A DNA stretch of 64,000 nt, from positions 124,001 through 188,000 of the forward strand of contig NZ_WOTB01000006.1 of assembly GCF_011516835.1 (NCBI RefSeq), written 5' to 3'. Shown here in pieces: positions 26,364-35,753 of the stretch. How positions within the stretch are numbered: position 1 is the stretch's first letter; every line of letters starts with the position of its first letter. A program made the position numbers and the translations under genes. The notes under the pieces were generated by a model, which was not told the DNA's origin, made no database searches, and saw nothing but the letters and a program-made list of their open reading frames with translations. Source of the DNA: Acetobacter musti. Its GTDB lineage: Bacteria; Pseudomonadota; Alphaproteobacteria; Acetobacterales; Acetobacteraceae.

Positions 26364-28310
26364 ATGGCTTCTGTCTCTGACGTGTTTTCACTGGCAACCG
26401 CGATGCGAGACCGGCATCGCGAGACTGAAATGAGCCTGGCGGAATATCTCGAAGCCTGCCGGGACGATCCGTCCTGCTACGCCAGCGCCGCGGAGCGGAT
26501 GCTGAAGGCAATTGGTGAACCTGTTCTCGTTGACACCTCCCGCGACCCGCGTCTGTCGCGAATTTTCATGAACCGTACGATGCGGATTTACCCCGCTTTC
26601 GAAGATTTCTACGGCATGGAAGAAACGATAGAGCAGATCGTCGGCTTCTTCCGTCACGCCGCTCAGGGCCTGGAGGAACGCAAACAGATCCTCTATCTGC
26701 TCGGCCCGGTCGGCGGTGGCAAATCATCCCTGGGCGAGCGTCTCAAAACGCTCATGGAATACGAACCAGTCTATATTCTGAAAGCCGGACGCCATCTGAG
26801 CCCGGTTTTCGAAAGCCCGCTCGGACTGTTCGATCCTTCCACCATGAGCGAGGCTCTGGAACGGGATTACCGCATTCCGCGCCGCGTCCTCACCGGAATC
26901 GCCAGTCCCTGGGCACTGAAACGGCTTGAGGAATTCGACGGAGATATCTCGCGGTTCACCGTGGTCAAGCTGCACCCGTCGAAACTTAAGCAGATTGCTA
27001 TCGCCAAGACTGAGCCCGGTGACGACAACAACCAGGACGTCTCCGCCCTGGTCGGTAAAGTCGATATCCGCCAGCTCGAACATTTCAGCCAGAGCGATCC
27101 GGATGCCTACAGCTTCTCCGGCGGCCTGAACCGTGCCAATCAGGGCATCCTCGAATTCGTCGAGATGTTCAAGGCGCCGATCAAGATGCTGCATCCGCTT
27201 CTGACGGCCACGCAGGAAGGAAACTATGTCGGGACGGAAAATATCGGTTCCATCCCGTTCACCGGCGTAATTCTGGCCCATTCCAACGAGGCCGAATGGC
27301 AGAGCTTCCGCAACAACCGTACAAATGAAGCATTCCTCGACCGCGTCTGCGTGATCAAGGTACCATACTGCCTGCGGGTGACCGAAGAAGCGAAAATATA
27401 TGAGAAGCTGATCTCGGGTTCGGCTCTGAAAAACGCGGCCCTCGCGCCCAATACACTGGACATGCTGGCGCGTTTCGCCGTCCTGTCACGGCTGAAAAAT
27501 CATCCGAACTCGACCCAGTATGCAAAACTGCGCGTCTACGACGGAGAGAACATCCGCGAAACCGATCCCAAAGCCCGGACAATGCAGGAATACCGGGATG
27601 CGGCCGGCGTCGATGAAGGCATGGATGGAATCTCGACCCGTTTCGCTTACAAGATCCTGTCCGCGACCTTTAACCATGACTCTTCAGAAGTCTCCGCCGA
27701 CCCGGTCCATCTGATGTACGTGCTGGAACAGGCCGTCCGGCGTGAACAGTTTCCGCCGGAAGTGGAGGCAGGCTATCTTGCCGTGTTGAAGACCGAGCTG
27801 GCCAGCCGATACGCCGAATTCCTCGGTCACGAAATCCAGAAAGCCTACCTCGAAAGCTATAACGATTACGGCCAGAATCTCTTCGACCGCTACCTGGATT
27901 ACGCCGATGCCTGGATCGAGGATCAGGATTTCAAAGATCCCGATACCGGACAGATGCTCAACCGGGATCTGCTGAATGCCGAGCTGACCAAGATCGAGAA
28001 GCCCGCGGGGATCGCCAATCCGAAGGATTTTCGTAACGAAGTTGTCAAATTCTCACTTCGGGCACGGGCGAATAATGGCGGCCATAACCCGTCCTGGACA
28101 TCGTACGAGAAAATCCGGGACGTGATCGAAAAGCGGATGTTCAGCCAGGTCGAGGATTTGCTTCCTGTCATCAGTTTCGGTTCGAAAAAAGACGGAGAAA
28201 CCGAGCGAAAGCATGACGAGTTCGTCGGACGCATGATGGAGCGGGGATACACGGAACGGCAGGTCCGCAGACTCGTTGAATGGTATATGCGTGTGAAACA
28301 GTCCGCATAA
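26364..28310 (+). CDS. prkA: Serine protein kinase PrkA (YeaG)
   Basis: 648-residue AAA+ domain protein kinase. PrkA N-terminal AAA domain with P-loop GPVGGGKSS at 114-122 (Lys120), then the family stretches FSGGLNRANQGILEFVEMFK and LTATQEGNYVGTENIGSIPF, and the C-terminal PrkA domain. Start at ATG 26364, GGAG 10 bases upstream. In enterobacteria the homologue YeaG acts in nitrogen and stationary-phase stress responses together with YeaH and YcgB. Here yeaH and spoVR homologues follow in the same order on the same strand. Confidence 0.96.
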   Translation: MASVSDVFSLATAMRDRHRETEMSLAEYLEACRDDPSCYASAAERMLKAIGEPVLVDTSRDPRLSRIFMNRTMRIYPAFEDFYGMEETIEQIVGFFRHAAQGLEERKQILYLLGPVGGGKSSLGERLKTLMEYEPVYILKAGRHLSPVFESPLGLFDPSTMSEALERDYRIPRRVLTGIASPWALKRLEEFDGDISRFTVVKLHPSKLKQIAIAKTEPGDDNNQDVSALVGKVDIRQLEHFSQSDPDAYSFSGGLNRANQGILEFVEMFKAPIKMLHPLLTATQEGNYVGTENIGSIPFTGVILAHSNEAEWQSFRNNRTNEAFLDRVCVIKVPYCLRVTEEAKIYEKLISGSALKNAALAPNTLDMLARFAVLSRLKNHPNSTQYAKLRVYDGENIRETDPKARTMQEYRDAAGVDEGMDGISTRFAYKILSATFNHDSSEVSADPVHLMYVLEQAVRREQFPPEVEAGYLAVLKTELASRYAEFLGHEIQKAYLESYNDYGQNLFDRYLDYADAWIEDQDFKDPDTGQMLNRDLLNAELTKIEKPAGIANPKDFRNEVVKFSLRARANNGGHNPSWTSYEKIRDVIEKRMFSQVEDLLPVISFGSKKDGETERKHDEFVGRMMERGYTERQVRRLVEWYMRVKQSA

Positions 28311-28341
28311 CCGAACACCAGAAGCCTTGGGGTGTCGCGCT

Positions 28342-29655
28342 TTGGACATTATTGACAGACGCTCTAATCCACACGGCAAAAATATCGAAAACCGCAGACG
28401 TGCCCTGGAACGGGCACGGGACGCGGTGCAGAAAGCCGTGCGGGAAGCCGTGGCCAGCGGGAAGCTCCGTGAAGCGGGGCAGGGGAATGCTGTCTCCATT
28501 CCCGCTGACGCGTTGCATGAGCCAGGATTTCATCGGATTTTCAGCACGGGAGAACGTCATATCGTTCTCTCCGGGAATCACCAGTTTTCACGTGGCGACC
28601 GTCTGAGACGGCCTCCGGCAGGTGAAGGAGGCGGTGGTGGCGGAAGCGGCCAGGCAAGCGATGAAGGCGGGGGAGAGGATTCCTATCGTTTCCTTCTCTC
28701 CCGTGACGAATTTCTTGACCTGTTTTTCGGAGATCTCGAACTGCCCGATCTCGTCAAACGCGAAATCGCGGCAACCGAGACAACGGCACCGAGCCGCGCC
28801 GGACTGAGCAATGACGGCTCACCCTCCCAGCTCGATATGGGCCGGACGATGCGTTATTCGATGGCTCGCCGCATCGGCCTCGGGCGCCCCAAACCCGAAG
28901 AACTGAAGGAAATAGAAGCCCGGATCACAGAGCTGGAAGAAACCAGACCTCTTTCCGATGCCAACGCGGAAGAACTGGAAGCCCTGCGCGAGCGTCGCGG
29001 CGCTCTCCGCCAGCGCCTGAACCGTATCCCCTGGGTCGATCCGGTCGATCTGCGCTACCGCAGATTTGCGCCCACACCGAAACCCTCAACCCGGGCCGTG
29101 ATGTTCTGCATCATGGACGTCTCGGGCTCGATGACCGAGCGGATGAAGGATCTGGCCAAGCAGTTCTTTCTCCTGCTCCATGTCTTCCTGGAGAAGCGCT
29201 ACAAAACCCTGGATGTCGTCTTTATCCGCCATGCTGAGACGGCTGAAGAGGTCGATGAAGAAACGTTCTTCACAGATCCGCGCACCGGAGGCACCGTCGT
29301 CTCAACTGCCCTGGCCGAGATGTTACGGGTTCAGCGGGCCAGATATCCTGTGCAGCAATGGAATATCTATGTGGCGCAGGCATCTGACGGAGACAACTCA
29401 CCATCCGATACCCCGCGTACGGCGGAACTGCTTGAGCAGGAAATTCTGCCACTGGTGCAGTATTATGCCTATATCGAGGTCATGGGCTCAGGCGCGGTTA
29501 TCCGCGGCGATACCGATCTCTGGCGCGTCTATCGTGAAATCTCCGAACGTCAGTCCCACCTGGCGATCCGCCAGGTCAGTGACAGGAAGGAAATCTTCCC
29601 GGTCTTTCGTGAACTTTTCGCACGCAGGACAACAGAACAGGCGGGCAGGGTATGA
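28342..29655 (+). CDS. yeaH: YeaH/YhbH family protein (DUF444)
   Basis: 437-residue partner of PrkA. The pattern follows E. coli YeaH throughout: start MDIIDRRSN, Gly-rich segment PAGEGGGGGGSGQAS near 100, FLLSRDEFLDLFFGDLELP, SMARRIGLGRPK, and a von Willebrand-like domain with VMFCIMDVSGSMTERM near 252-267 and QWNIYVAQASDGDNSPSD. TTG 28342 is chosen because it places IDRR at the very start, as in the family; GGGG precedes it. Lies 31 bp after prkA and overlaps spoVR by four bases. Molecular function unknown. Confidence 0.94.
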   Translation: MDIIDRRSNPHGKNIENRRRALERARDAVQKAVREAVASGKLREAGQGNAVSIPADALHEPGFHRIFSTGERHIVLSGNHQFSRGDRLRRPPAGEGGGGGGSGQASDEGGGEDSYRFLLSRDEFLDLFFGDLELPDLVKREIAATETTAPSRAGLSNDGSPSQLDMGRTMRYSMARRIGLGRPKPEELKEIEARITELEETRPLSDANAEELEALRERRGALRQRLNRIPWVDPVDLRYRRFAPTPKPSTRAVMFCIMDVSGSMTERMKDLAKQFFLLLHVFLEKRYKTLDVVFIRHAETAEEVDEETFFTDPRTGGTVVSTALAEMLRVQRARYPVQQWNIYVAQASDGDNSPSDTPRTAELLEQEILPLVQYYAYIEVMGSGAVIRGDTDLWRVYREISERQSHLAIRQVSDRKEIFPVFRELFARRTTEQAGRV

Positions 29656-31211
29656 CAGAAACTCCCGTGACCGGTGCTGCATCCCAGGCAGGAAAAGGAC
29701 TTCTCTATCAGGGAGCGGACTGGAATTTTCACATCATTCGCGACTGCTATGCTGCGATTGAAGAAATCGCAGAGAAGGAGTTGGGTCTCAATGTTTTTCC
29801 CAACCGGATTGAGGTGATCACCTCCGAGCAGATGCTCGACGTCTATACAACAAACGGAATGCCGGTCAGTTACAGTCACTGGTCTTATGGCAAGCGGTTC
29901 GCGGGTCACGAGAACGCCTATCGACGCGGCCTGATGGGCCTCGCCTACGAGGTAGTCATCAACTCCAATCCCTGCATCAGCTACCTGATGGAGGAAAACA
30001 GCGCCACCATGCAGGCGCTGGTGATTGCACACGCGGCCTTCGGGCATAATCATTTTTTTAAAAACAACCGGCTTTTCCAGGAATGGACCGATCCCTCCCA
30101 GATCCTGAATTATCTCGAATTCGCTCGCGGTTATATTTCGCGCTGCGAAGAAACCCATGGGCTGGAAGCCGTCGAACGCATCCTCGATGCCGCCCATGCG
30201 CTCCAGGGACAGGGCGTCAACCGTCATAGCGGTTCCCGACGTATCGATCTGAAAGGAGAGCAGGAACGCGCCCGGGAACGTCGCGCATGGGAGGACCGCT
30301 CTTTCAACGACCTGTGGCGCACTCTTCCGCCTGTAAACGAACCGGAAATCGAACCCGATGGCGCGAAAAGCGCAATAAGACGCCAGTTTGGCCTTCCCGA
30401 GGAAAACATCCTCTATTTCCTGGAGAAACACGCTCCGCGTCTCGCTCCCTGGGAGCGTGAAATCATCCGCATCGTGCGTCTGATCGCGCAGTATTTCTAT
30501 CCCCAGCCGCAGCTCAAACTGATGAACGAAGGCTGTGCCACCTGGGTCCATGACCGCATCATGACCCGTCTGCACGAACTCGGACGTATTGACGACGCCG
30601 CTTATATGGAAACCATCCATTCCACAACCAACGTAATCACGCAGTTTGGTTACGATCAGGGCTCAACCAGCTTCAACCCTTACGCGCTCGGGTTTGCAAT
30701 GATGAAAGACATCGCGCGGATCTGCACTGATCCCACCGATGAAGATCGCCGCTGGAGCCCCGATATTGCCGGCAATAACGATCCTCTCGGCACGCTCAGG
30801 CACGCCTGGGCCGAATATCGGGACGAGAGCTTTGTGCTCCAGTTCCTCTCTCCCCGCGTCATGCGCGACTTCAGGATGTTCCGCCTGCTTGATGACACGC
30901 GTGACCCTTATCTACTCGTGGACGCGATCCATGATGAAGCCGGATATCGCGACATCAGACGAACCGTGGCCGCATCCTACGATCCTTCGGCCTGGTACGC
31001 TGAGATTGAAGTCGTCGATGTCGATACATATGGCGATCGGACTCTGCGTCTGGAACATCGTACGCGACAGGGCCAGCTTCTGGCGGAAAACGACATGAAA
31101 CTCACCCTGAAAGGTCTCGCCGACCTCTGGGGCTACCGTGTCATTCTCCAGGAAATCGACGCTCCGAGCGGCCGGCTTCTTGCCTCGCATGAAGCTATCG
31201 CACACAACTGA
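29652..31211 (+). CDS. spoVR: SpoVR family protein (YcgB)
   Basis: 519-residue protein of the SpoVR/YcgB family. Recognisable stretches are NRIEVITSEQMLDVYTTNGM, NPCISYLMEENSATMQALVI, AAFGHNHFFKNNRLF and LMNEGCATWVHDRIM, the last with a His/Glu arrangement that could bind metal. Third gene of the conserved prkA-yeaH-spoVR set and coupled to yeaH through ATGA. The family was named from a Bacillus spore cortex gene, but here it belongs to the non-sporulating stress module; biochemical role unknown. Confidence 0.95.
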   Translation: MTETPVTGAASQAGKGLLYQGADWNFHIIRDCYAAIEEIAEKELGLNVFPNRIEVITSEQMLDVYTTNGMPVSYSHWSYGKRFAGHENAYRRGLMGLAYEVVINSNPCISYLMEENSATMQALVIAHAAFGHNHFFKNNRLFQEWTDPSQILNYLEFARGYISRCEETHGLEAVERILDAAHALQGQGVNRHSGSRRIDLKGEQERARERRAWEDRSFNDLWRTLPPVNEPEIEPDGAKSAIRRQFGLPEENILYFLEKHAPRLAPWEREIIRIVRLIAQYFYPQPQLKLMNEGCATWVHDRIMTRLHELGRIDDAAYMETIHSTTNVITQFGYDQGSTSFNPYALGFAMMKDIARICTDPTDEDRRWSPDIAGNNDPLGTLRHAWAEYRDESFVLQFLSPRVMRDFRMFRLLDDTRDPYLLVDAIHDEAGYRDIRRTVAASYDPSAWYAEIEVVDVDTYGDRTLRLEHRTRQGQLLAENDMKLTLKGLADLWGYRVILQEIDAPSGRLLASHEAIAHN

Positions 31212-31266
31212 AGGCAGGGGAGCGCGCGCGTGTCAGCGGTCGCTCTCCCGGTCTGACCAAATTCCG

Positions 31267-32073
31267 TTACACGATCTCGTACGTCGTCACGTTGAATGAC
31301 GTCAGAAGATGTGGGCCGAAGGATGTCGAGATCGCAACATCGGCGGCATCGCGGCCCCGGGCAATCACAATTCGGCCAATCCGAGGCTTATTGTGACGTG
31401 CATCGAACGTATACCACGTACCGTCGAGCCAGACCTCGAACCAGGCGGAAAAATCCATCGGATCAGGCACGAGCGGAACACCAATATCACCGAGATAACC
31501 TGTGCAGTAGCGGGCCGGAATATTCATACACCGGCAAAGCGTAACAGCGAGATGGGCGAAATCCCGGCAAACACCGATCCGCTCGTTCCAGCCTTCCCAC
31601 GCAGTCCGCGTGTTGCGGGCATTCGCATAGCTGAATGTCAGATGGTTGTGGACATAGTCAACAATCGCCTGAACACGGGCCCAGCCCGGAGGCGTGCCGC
31701 CAAAAACCGACCAGGCGAATTCCGAAAGCAAATCCGTCTCGCAATAGCGACTGCCAAGAAGAAAGACGAGCACGTCCGACGGCAGATCCTCGACGGGAAT
31801 CTGCTGCGCATCCAGAACATGCCGTTCCGGCCGGCCATTGTCATAAACAGTGAATTCCGCCCACGTGCGGAAGATACCAGCCGGCGCAAGAAGACGCGTG
31901 CAGCGATTGCCAAAGCCATCAATATAGCGCTGCACCGGAACCCACGGCTCGAAAACCGGCCGTTGTGGCGTAATCAGGTCTGGTTCGCGTTCCGGGCGTA
32001 TGTCGAGCATCAGAATCAGCGGCGTCGGGGCCGGAAACTGAATGGAGATGTCGTAGCCGGCGCGAATTTCCAT
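31267..32073 (-). CDS. Transglutaminase-like cysteine protein
   Basis: 268-residue protein with a bacterial transglutaminase N-terminal region (IRAGYDISIQFPAPTPLILML) and a transglutaminase core: Cys169 in ERIGVCRDFAHLAVTLCR, Asp224 in YTFDARHNKPRIGR, and a closing GRDAADVAISTSFG motif. The position that usually holds the catalytic His (before AWFEVW) is Ser209, with His227 nearby; as I recall this is typical of the alphaproteobacterial subgroup. Start at 32073 has GGGAG upstream. Convergent with spoVR. Probably a peptidase-like or amidase enzyme; substrate unknown. Confidence 0.82.
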   Translation of the reverse strand: MEIRAGYDISIQFPAPTPLILMLDIRPEREPDLITPQRPVFEPWVPVQRYIDGFGNRCTRLLAPAGIFRTWAEFTVYDNGRPERHVLDAQQIPVEDLPSDVLVFLLGSRYCETDLLSEFAWSVFGGTPPGWARVQAIVDYVHNHLTFSYANARNTRTAWEGWNERIGVCRDFAHLAVTLCRCMNIPARYCTGYLGDIGVPLVPDPMDFSAWFEVWLDGTWYTFDARHNKPRIGRIVIARGRDAADVAISTSFGPHLLTSFNVTTYEIV

Positions 32074-32475
32074 AAGTCGTATCTCCCTGTGTCCCGGAAA
32101 ACTGTCTTCCGGACAAACAGCCCGGCATGTCACTTCGTCGTTTTCGGGGCTCTGCCTGGTAGCGGACCGGACATCAGGACAAAGCCGGCGTGACAGGACG
32201 TGTTTTCAACGGATGATGACGAAAGGTGGTTCCCCGGTATCGTTACGATGAAGATCGTTACGTTCGTGGTATTGTTTACGGAACTGGCGCCGATAAGCAA
32301 CAGCCAGGCGGCCATGCGTCCCGGCACAGGCTCGAATTCAGGAAGCCAGTCTTGATACTGCTGGCGGACTGTGGGACTCCGAACCACACATAGCGACAAT
32401 GGTATCTGCCAGGATTTTCCGGCAGAAACCAAGACAGAGGCAAAAGGAATGACGCTGGCGGGGAGCGGAAGTGAT
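32074..32475. other. 402-bp divergent region
   Basis: Lies between the minus-strand transglutaminase gene and the plus-strand amidohydrolase. No convincing ORF apart from the open upstream extension of the amidohydrolase frame. It holds a 9-bp direct repeat (32239-32262). Confidence 0.5.
32239..32262 (+). repeat. 9-bp direct repeat in a divergent promoter region
   Basis: ATCGTTACG occurs at 32239-32247 and again at 32254-32262, a 15-bp period. Direct repeats like this can be response-regulator boxes, though 15 bp is not one helical turn; chance is possible. Confidence 0.35.
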
Positions 32476-33282
32476 ATGACAGATGGTCTGCTCGGTGCCG
32501 GCGATCCGCCGCCGATCCTCGTTCATGGGGGCGCCGACCCGAATTCCCCGTTCCTCCTCGTCAGTGATCATGCCGGTCAGGCTATTCCCACGGCCCTCGC
32601 CGATCTCGGCGTCAGAGCGGAAGACCGCGCGCGGCACATTGGCTGGGATATCGGCATAGACGGCGTTGGCAGACTGCTCGCCAGCCGCCTGGGAGCGCTG
32701 CTGATCGAACAGACCTATTCTCGTCTGGTGATTGACTGCAATCGCACTCCGGGACATCCGACGGCCATCGTGACTGTCAGCGACGGCACGATCATTCCCG
32801 TCAACAACGATCTGACCGCTGAAGCGGCCTCCATGCGGACGCTGGAGATTTTCGATCCATATCATACCCGGATCGGCGAGGAACTGGACCGGCGCGAAGA
32901 ACAGGGGCTGGAAACATTTCTTGTGGCGCTGCACAGTTTCACCCCTGAAATGGGTGGCATAAAACGTCCCTGGCAGGCTGGCGTACTGCATAATCATGAT
33001 CCGAGATTCGGACGCCTGCTTGTTGAGATACTGCGTGAAAATGGCCTCATCACAGGCGACAACGAGCCCTATGAACTGACGGACACCAGCGATTATACGA
33101 TCCCCATCCATGGCGAGCGGCGCAGGATCCCCCATGTCGAACTCGAAATCAGACAGGATCTGATCGAATCCGAAGCGGGGCAGACCGAATGGGCCGACAG
33201 GCTCGCGAACGTTCTCCCCGAGGCCCGCTCCCGCTATCACGCGCTGTACGGCAAACACCCCGCTCAGGAACTCGACGCGTGA
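32476..33282 (+). CDS. N-formylglutamate amidohydrolase
   Basis: 268-residue hydrolase of the FGase family, which removes formate from N-formylglutamate at the end of histidine breakdown or deformylates related compounds. Motifs: SPFLLVSDHAGQAIP (Asp-His metal site), RLVIDCNRTPGHP, LVALHSFTPEM, and VELEIRQDLI near the end. Start at ATG 32476 with GGGAG 10 bases upstream; ATG 32449 is an alternative. No hut genes are nearby. The next gene, aroE, begins inside its stop codon, so they are coupled. Confidence 0.88.
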   Translation: MTDGLLGAGDPPPILVHGGADPNSPFLLVSDHAGQAIPTALADLGVRAEDRARHIGWDIGIDGVGRLLASRLGALLIEQTYSRLVIDCNRTPGHPTAIVTVSDGTIIPVNNDLTAEAASMRTLEIFDPYHTRIGEELDRREEQGLETFLVALHSFTPEMGGIKRPWQAGVLHNHDPRFGRLLVEILRENGLITGDNEPYELTDTSDYTIPIHGERRRIPHVELEIRQDLIESEAGQTEWADRLANVLPEARSRYHALYGKHPAQELDA

Positions 33283-34241
33283 ATAAAGCCAGAATCTCCG
33301 GTGGGACTGCCAGCGAGATTACTCACCGGATTGCTGACAGAGTGAATGACAGGATTACTGGCCAGGCGCGACTGGCAGGCGTCCTCGGATACCCGGTCTC
33401 TCACTCCCTTTCTCCCGTCCTGCACAATTACTGGCTCGAACGGCTGGGTATAGACGGCGCCTACGTCCCGCTGTCCGTCAGCCCGGAGCAGTTCAGCATC
33501 GCCGTGCGTGGCCTGCAGGCGGCCGGATTCCGAGGCGCGAACGTTACCATTCCACATAAGGAAGCCGCCTTCGCAATCGCTGACGACGTCGATCCGATGG
33601 CCTACATCGCCGGATCCGTAAATACCCTCGTCTTCGGCGAGGATGGGCGCATCCGGGGCTCCTCCACAGACGGATTCGGCTTCATCGCCAGCCTGGAAGC
33701 GGAAGGTATCGACCTCGCGCGGCTCAGACAGAACGGCGCAGCTCTTCTGCTCGGCGCTGGTGGTGCTGCCCGATCCATCGCCACCGCACTGCTGGAGCTG
33801 GGATTTTCCGTTATCATCAGCAACCGCACCGAAGCCCGCGCCCACACCATGGTGAAGCAGTTGTCGGAAGCATGGCGCAACCATTCAGACGGTCACAGAC
33901 CGGATCTGTCTGTTCTCGCCTGGGACCACTGCCGCAAAGATGTCTCCGCCAGCCTCTCTCTCCTGGTCAATACCACCTCACTGGGTATGACCAGCGGCCC
34001 GAATGCCGGATGGAAACCCGATCTCACAGGCGCTTCCGATCAGCTTGTGGTCTCGGACATCGTCTATGTGCCGCGCGAAACGCCGCTGCTCCGGGAAGCT
34101 TCCGAACGCGGTCTGAAAACCGTTGGCGGTCTCGGCATGTTGCTCCATCAGGCTCGTCCCGGTTTTCGCGCCTGGTTCGGCATCGAAGCTGAAGTCGATG
34201 ACGCCACCATCGCCCATGTTTCGGCCGCTCTGAAGCGCTGA
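33279..34241 (+). CDS. aroE: Shikimate dehydrogenase
   Basis: NADPH-dependent reduction of 3-dehydroshikimate in aromatic amino acid synthesis. Shikimate-binding SHSLSP at 41-46, catalytic Lys94 in NVTIPHKEAA, partner Asp in STDGFGF, NADP loop LLGAGGAARSIATAL and NRT. GTG 33279 overlaps the preceding TGA (GTGA). At 320 residues it is about 30-40 longer than usual because of a Ser/Thr/Arg-rich N-terminal stretch (1-28), so the true start could lie further inside. Followed by coaE and dnaQ in the classical alphaproteobacterial order. Confidence 0.94.
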   Translation: MNKARISGGTASEITHRIADRVNDRITGQARLAGVLGYPVSHSLSPVLHNYWLERLGIDGAYVPLSVSPEQFSIAVRGLQAAGFRGANVTIPHKEAAFAIADDVDPMAYIAGSVNTLVFGEDGRIRGSSTDGFGFIASLEAEGIDLARLRQNGAALLLGAGGAARSIATALLELGFSVIISNRTEARAHTMVKQLSEAWRNHSDGHRPDLSVLAWDHCRKDVSASLSLLVNTTSLGMTSGPNAGWKPDLTGASDQLVVSDIVYVPRETPLLREASERGLKTVGGLGMLLHQARPGFRAWFGIEAEVDDATIAHVSAALKR

Positions 34242-34258
34242 ACGGATACGTCACCACC

Positions 34259-34897
34259 ATGAAGATTCTCGGACTGACCGGCGGCATCGGTATGGGAAAG
34301 ACGACCGTCGCCAGAATGTTACAGCAGGCAGGATTTCCCGTTTTCGATTCCGACCTGGAAGTTCATCGTCTTCAGGGACCCGGCGGCGCGGCTGTCGGAG
34401 CCATCGGACGACTGGTTCCCTCAGCCCTCATTCCGGGCGAAGGCGCGGACGAGCACGGACACCCCGCCATCAGGCCCTCGCTGAACCGCGCAGCACTCCG
34501 CAAGGCCGTGATGGACGATCCCACCCTGATCCGGTCCCTCGAACGCATCCTGCATCCTCTGGTATTCGCCGCCCGTGACCGGTTCCTCCGACGTTGCAGG
34601 AGGCGGGGCGCTCCATGGGTCGTGCTTGATGTGCCGTTGCTGTTCGAAACCGGCGGTAATCGCCGATGCGACTGCGTCGTCGTGGTTTCCGCTCCACATC
34701 AGACCCAGGTCAGACGGATCGCCCGGCGACGCGGTATGACCGCGGCAGAAGCGGCACGAATGATCGCCCTTCAGATGCCGGACTCCGAAAAGCGACGCCG
34801 GGCGGATATCGTCATCCGTACCGGGCTGTCACTCGCGGACACGCGGGCGCAGGTGCGCTCACTTATCAGACAGATGAAGTCTCCGGGTAACGCCTGA
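34259..34897 (+). CDS. coaE: Dephospho-CoA kinase
   Basis: Last step of coenzyme A synthesis. P-loop LTGGIGMGKTT at 6-16, FDSDLEVHRL (substrate Asp) at 29-38, VVLDVPLLFETGG near 121-133, RRIARRRGMTAAEAARMIALQ as the lid. 212 residues, normal length. Begins 17 bp after aroE and is followed by dnaQ. Confidence 0.95.
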   Translation: MKILGLTGGIGMGKTTVARMLQQAGFPVFDSDLEVHRLQGPGGAAVGAIGRLVPSALIPGEGADEHGHPAIRPSLNRAALRKAVMDDPTLIRSLERILHPLVFAARDRFLRRCRRRGAPWVVLDVPLLFETGGNRRCDCVVVVSAPHQTQVRRIARRRGMTAAEAARMIALQMPDSEKRRRADIVIRTGLSLADTRAQVRSLIRQMKSPGNA

Positions 34898-34937
34898 GTC
34901 TGAAAACTGGCAGCCTCCCAGAAAAGGAAATGCGGAC

Positions 34938-35618
34938 ATGAAGCGCTCTGTGCTGTTCGATACCGAAACCACAGGTCTCGAAGCGACAGGCGGCGACCGC
35001 GTGATCGAAATCGCGGCTCTCGAACTGATAGGCGATCTGCCAACAGGACAGGCCTTCCACGTACTGATCGACCCGGAACGGGATATTCCGCCAGAAGCTT
35101 CCCGCGTACATGGCTTCACTCTGGCAGATCTCGAGGGAAAGCCGAAATTCGCCGATATCGCTGACGATTTTCTTGCTTTTATCGGTGACGATGAACTGAT
35201 CGCGCACAATGCGACCTTCGACTTCGGATTCATCAATGCCGAACTGGATCGACTCGGAAAACCGCCTCTTGATGATGCCCGGAAGGTCGATACCCTCCTG
35301 CTGGCCCGCGAACGTTTTCCGGGAATGCCGAACAGTCTCGATGCTCTGTGCCGTCGTTACGGCATCGATCTCTCCGAACGGACAACCCATAACGCGCTAC
35401 TTGACTGCAAACTGCTTGCTGACGTTTATGTCGAACTGACAGGCGGCCGCCAGCACGGCCTCAGCCTAGGCGGTCTCGACGGAGAGGATACACTCCAGGC
35501 AGCCCGCTATACTCGGTCCGCGACGCGCACACCGGTCTTCATCATCCCTGACGAAAACGCATTGGCCGCACATGATGCTTTTGTCGACGCAATGCCCGAA
35601 CCAGTCTGGCGAAAATAA
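34938..35618 (+). CDS. dnaQ: DNA polymerase III epsilon subunit (proofreading exonuclease)
   Basis: 226-residue DEDDh exonuclease. Exo I LFDTETTG (Asp8, Glu10), Exo II IAHNATFDFGFINAEL near 92-107, and Exo III with TTHNALLDCKLLADVY near 152-167 containing the His and final Asp. The C-terminal tail is short and would contact the alpha subunit. AAAAGGAAA lies before the ATG. Third gene of aroE-coaE-dnaQ. Confidence 0.95.
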   Translation: MKRSVLFDTETTGLEATGGDRVIEIAALELIGDLPTGQAFHVLIDPERDIPPEASRVHGFTLADLEGKPKFADIADDFLAFIGDDELIAHNATFDFGFINAELDRLGKPPLDDARKVDTLLLARERFPGMPNSLDALCRRYGIDLSERTTHNALLDCKLLADVYVELTGGRQHGLSLGGLDGEDTLQAARYTRSATRTPVFIIPDENALAAHDAFVDAMPEPVWRK

Positions 35619-35651
35619 AGGCATCTGTAATACGCGCGGTAAGAAAGTCAC

Positions 35652-35669
35652 CGTGCGCAGCACGCTTTT
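35652..35669 (+). terminator. Short hairpin with T run after dnaQ
   Basis: CGTGC, loop GCA, GCACG, then CTTTTG, 34 bp after the dnaQ stop. Only five pairs, so a weak terminator at best. Confidence 0.35.
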
Positions 35670-35734
35670 GCGTAACGACTTCTTCCAGGTACAGCCTAGA
35701 GCCCTGTCCCACAATCACATGCAGCCGGTTCACA

Positions 35735-35753
35735 GTTACACTGCAAGTGTAAC
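35735..35753. terminator. Perfect hairpin overlapping the sensor kinase stop codon
   Basis: GTTACACT, loop GCA, AGTGTAAC: eight perfect pairs spanning the last codons and stop of the minus-strand kinase gene. Lies between convergent dnaQ and the kinase, so may limit read-through in either direction. No T run. Confidence 0.4.
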
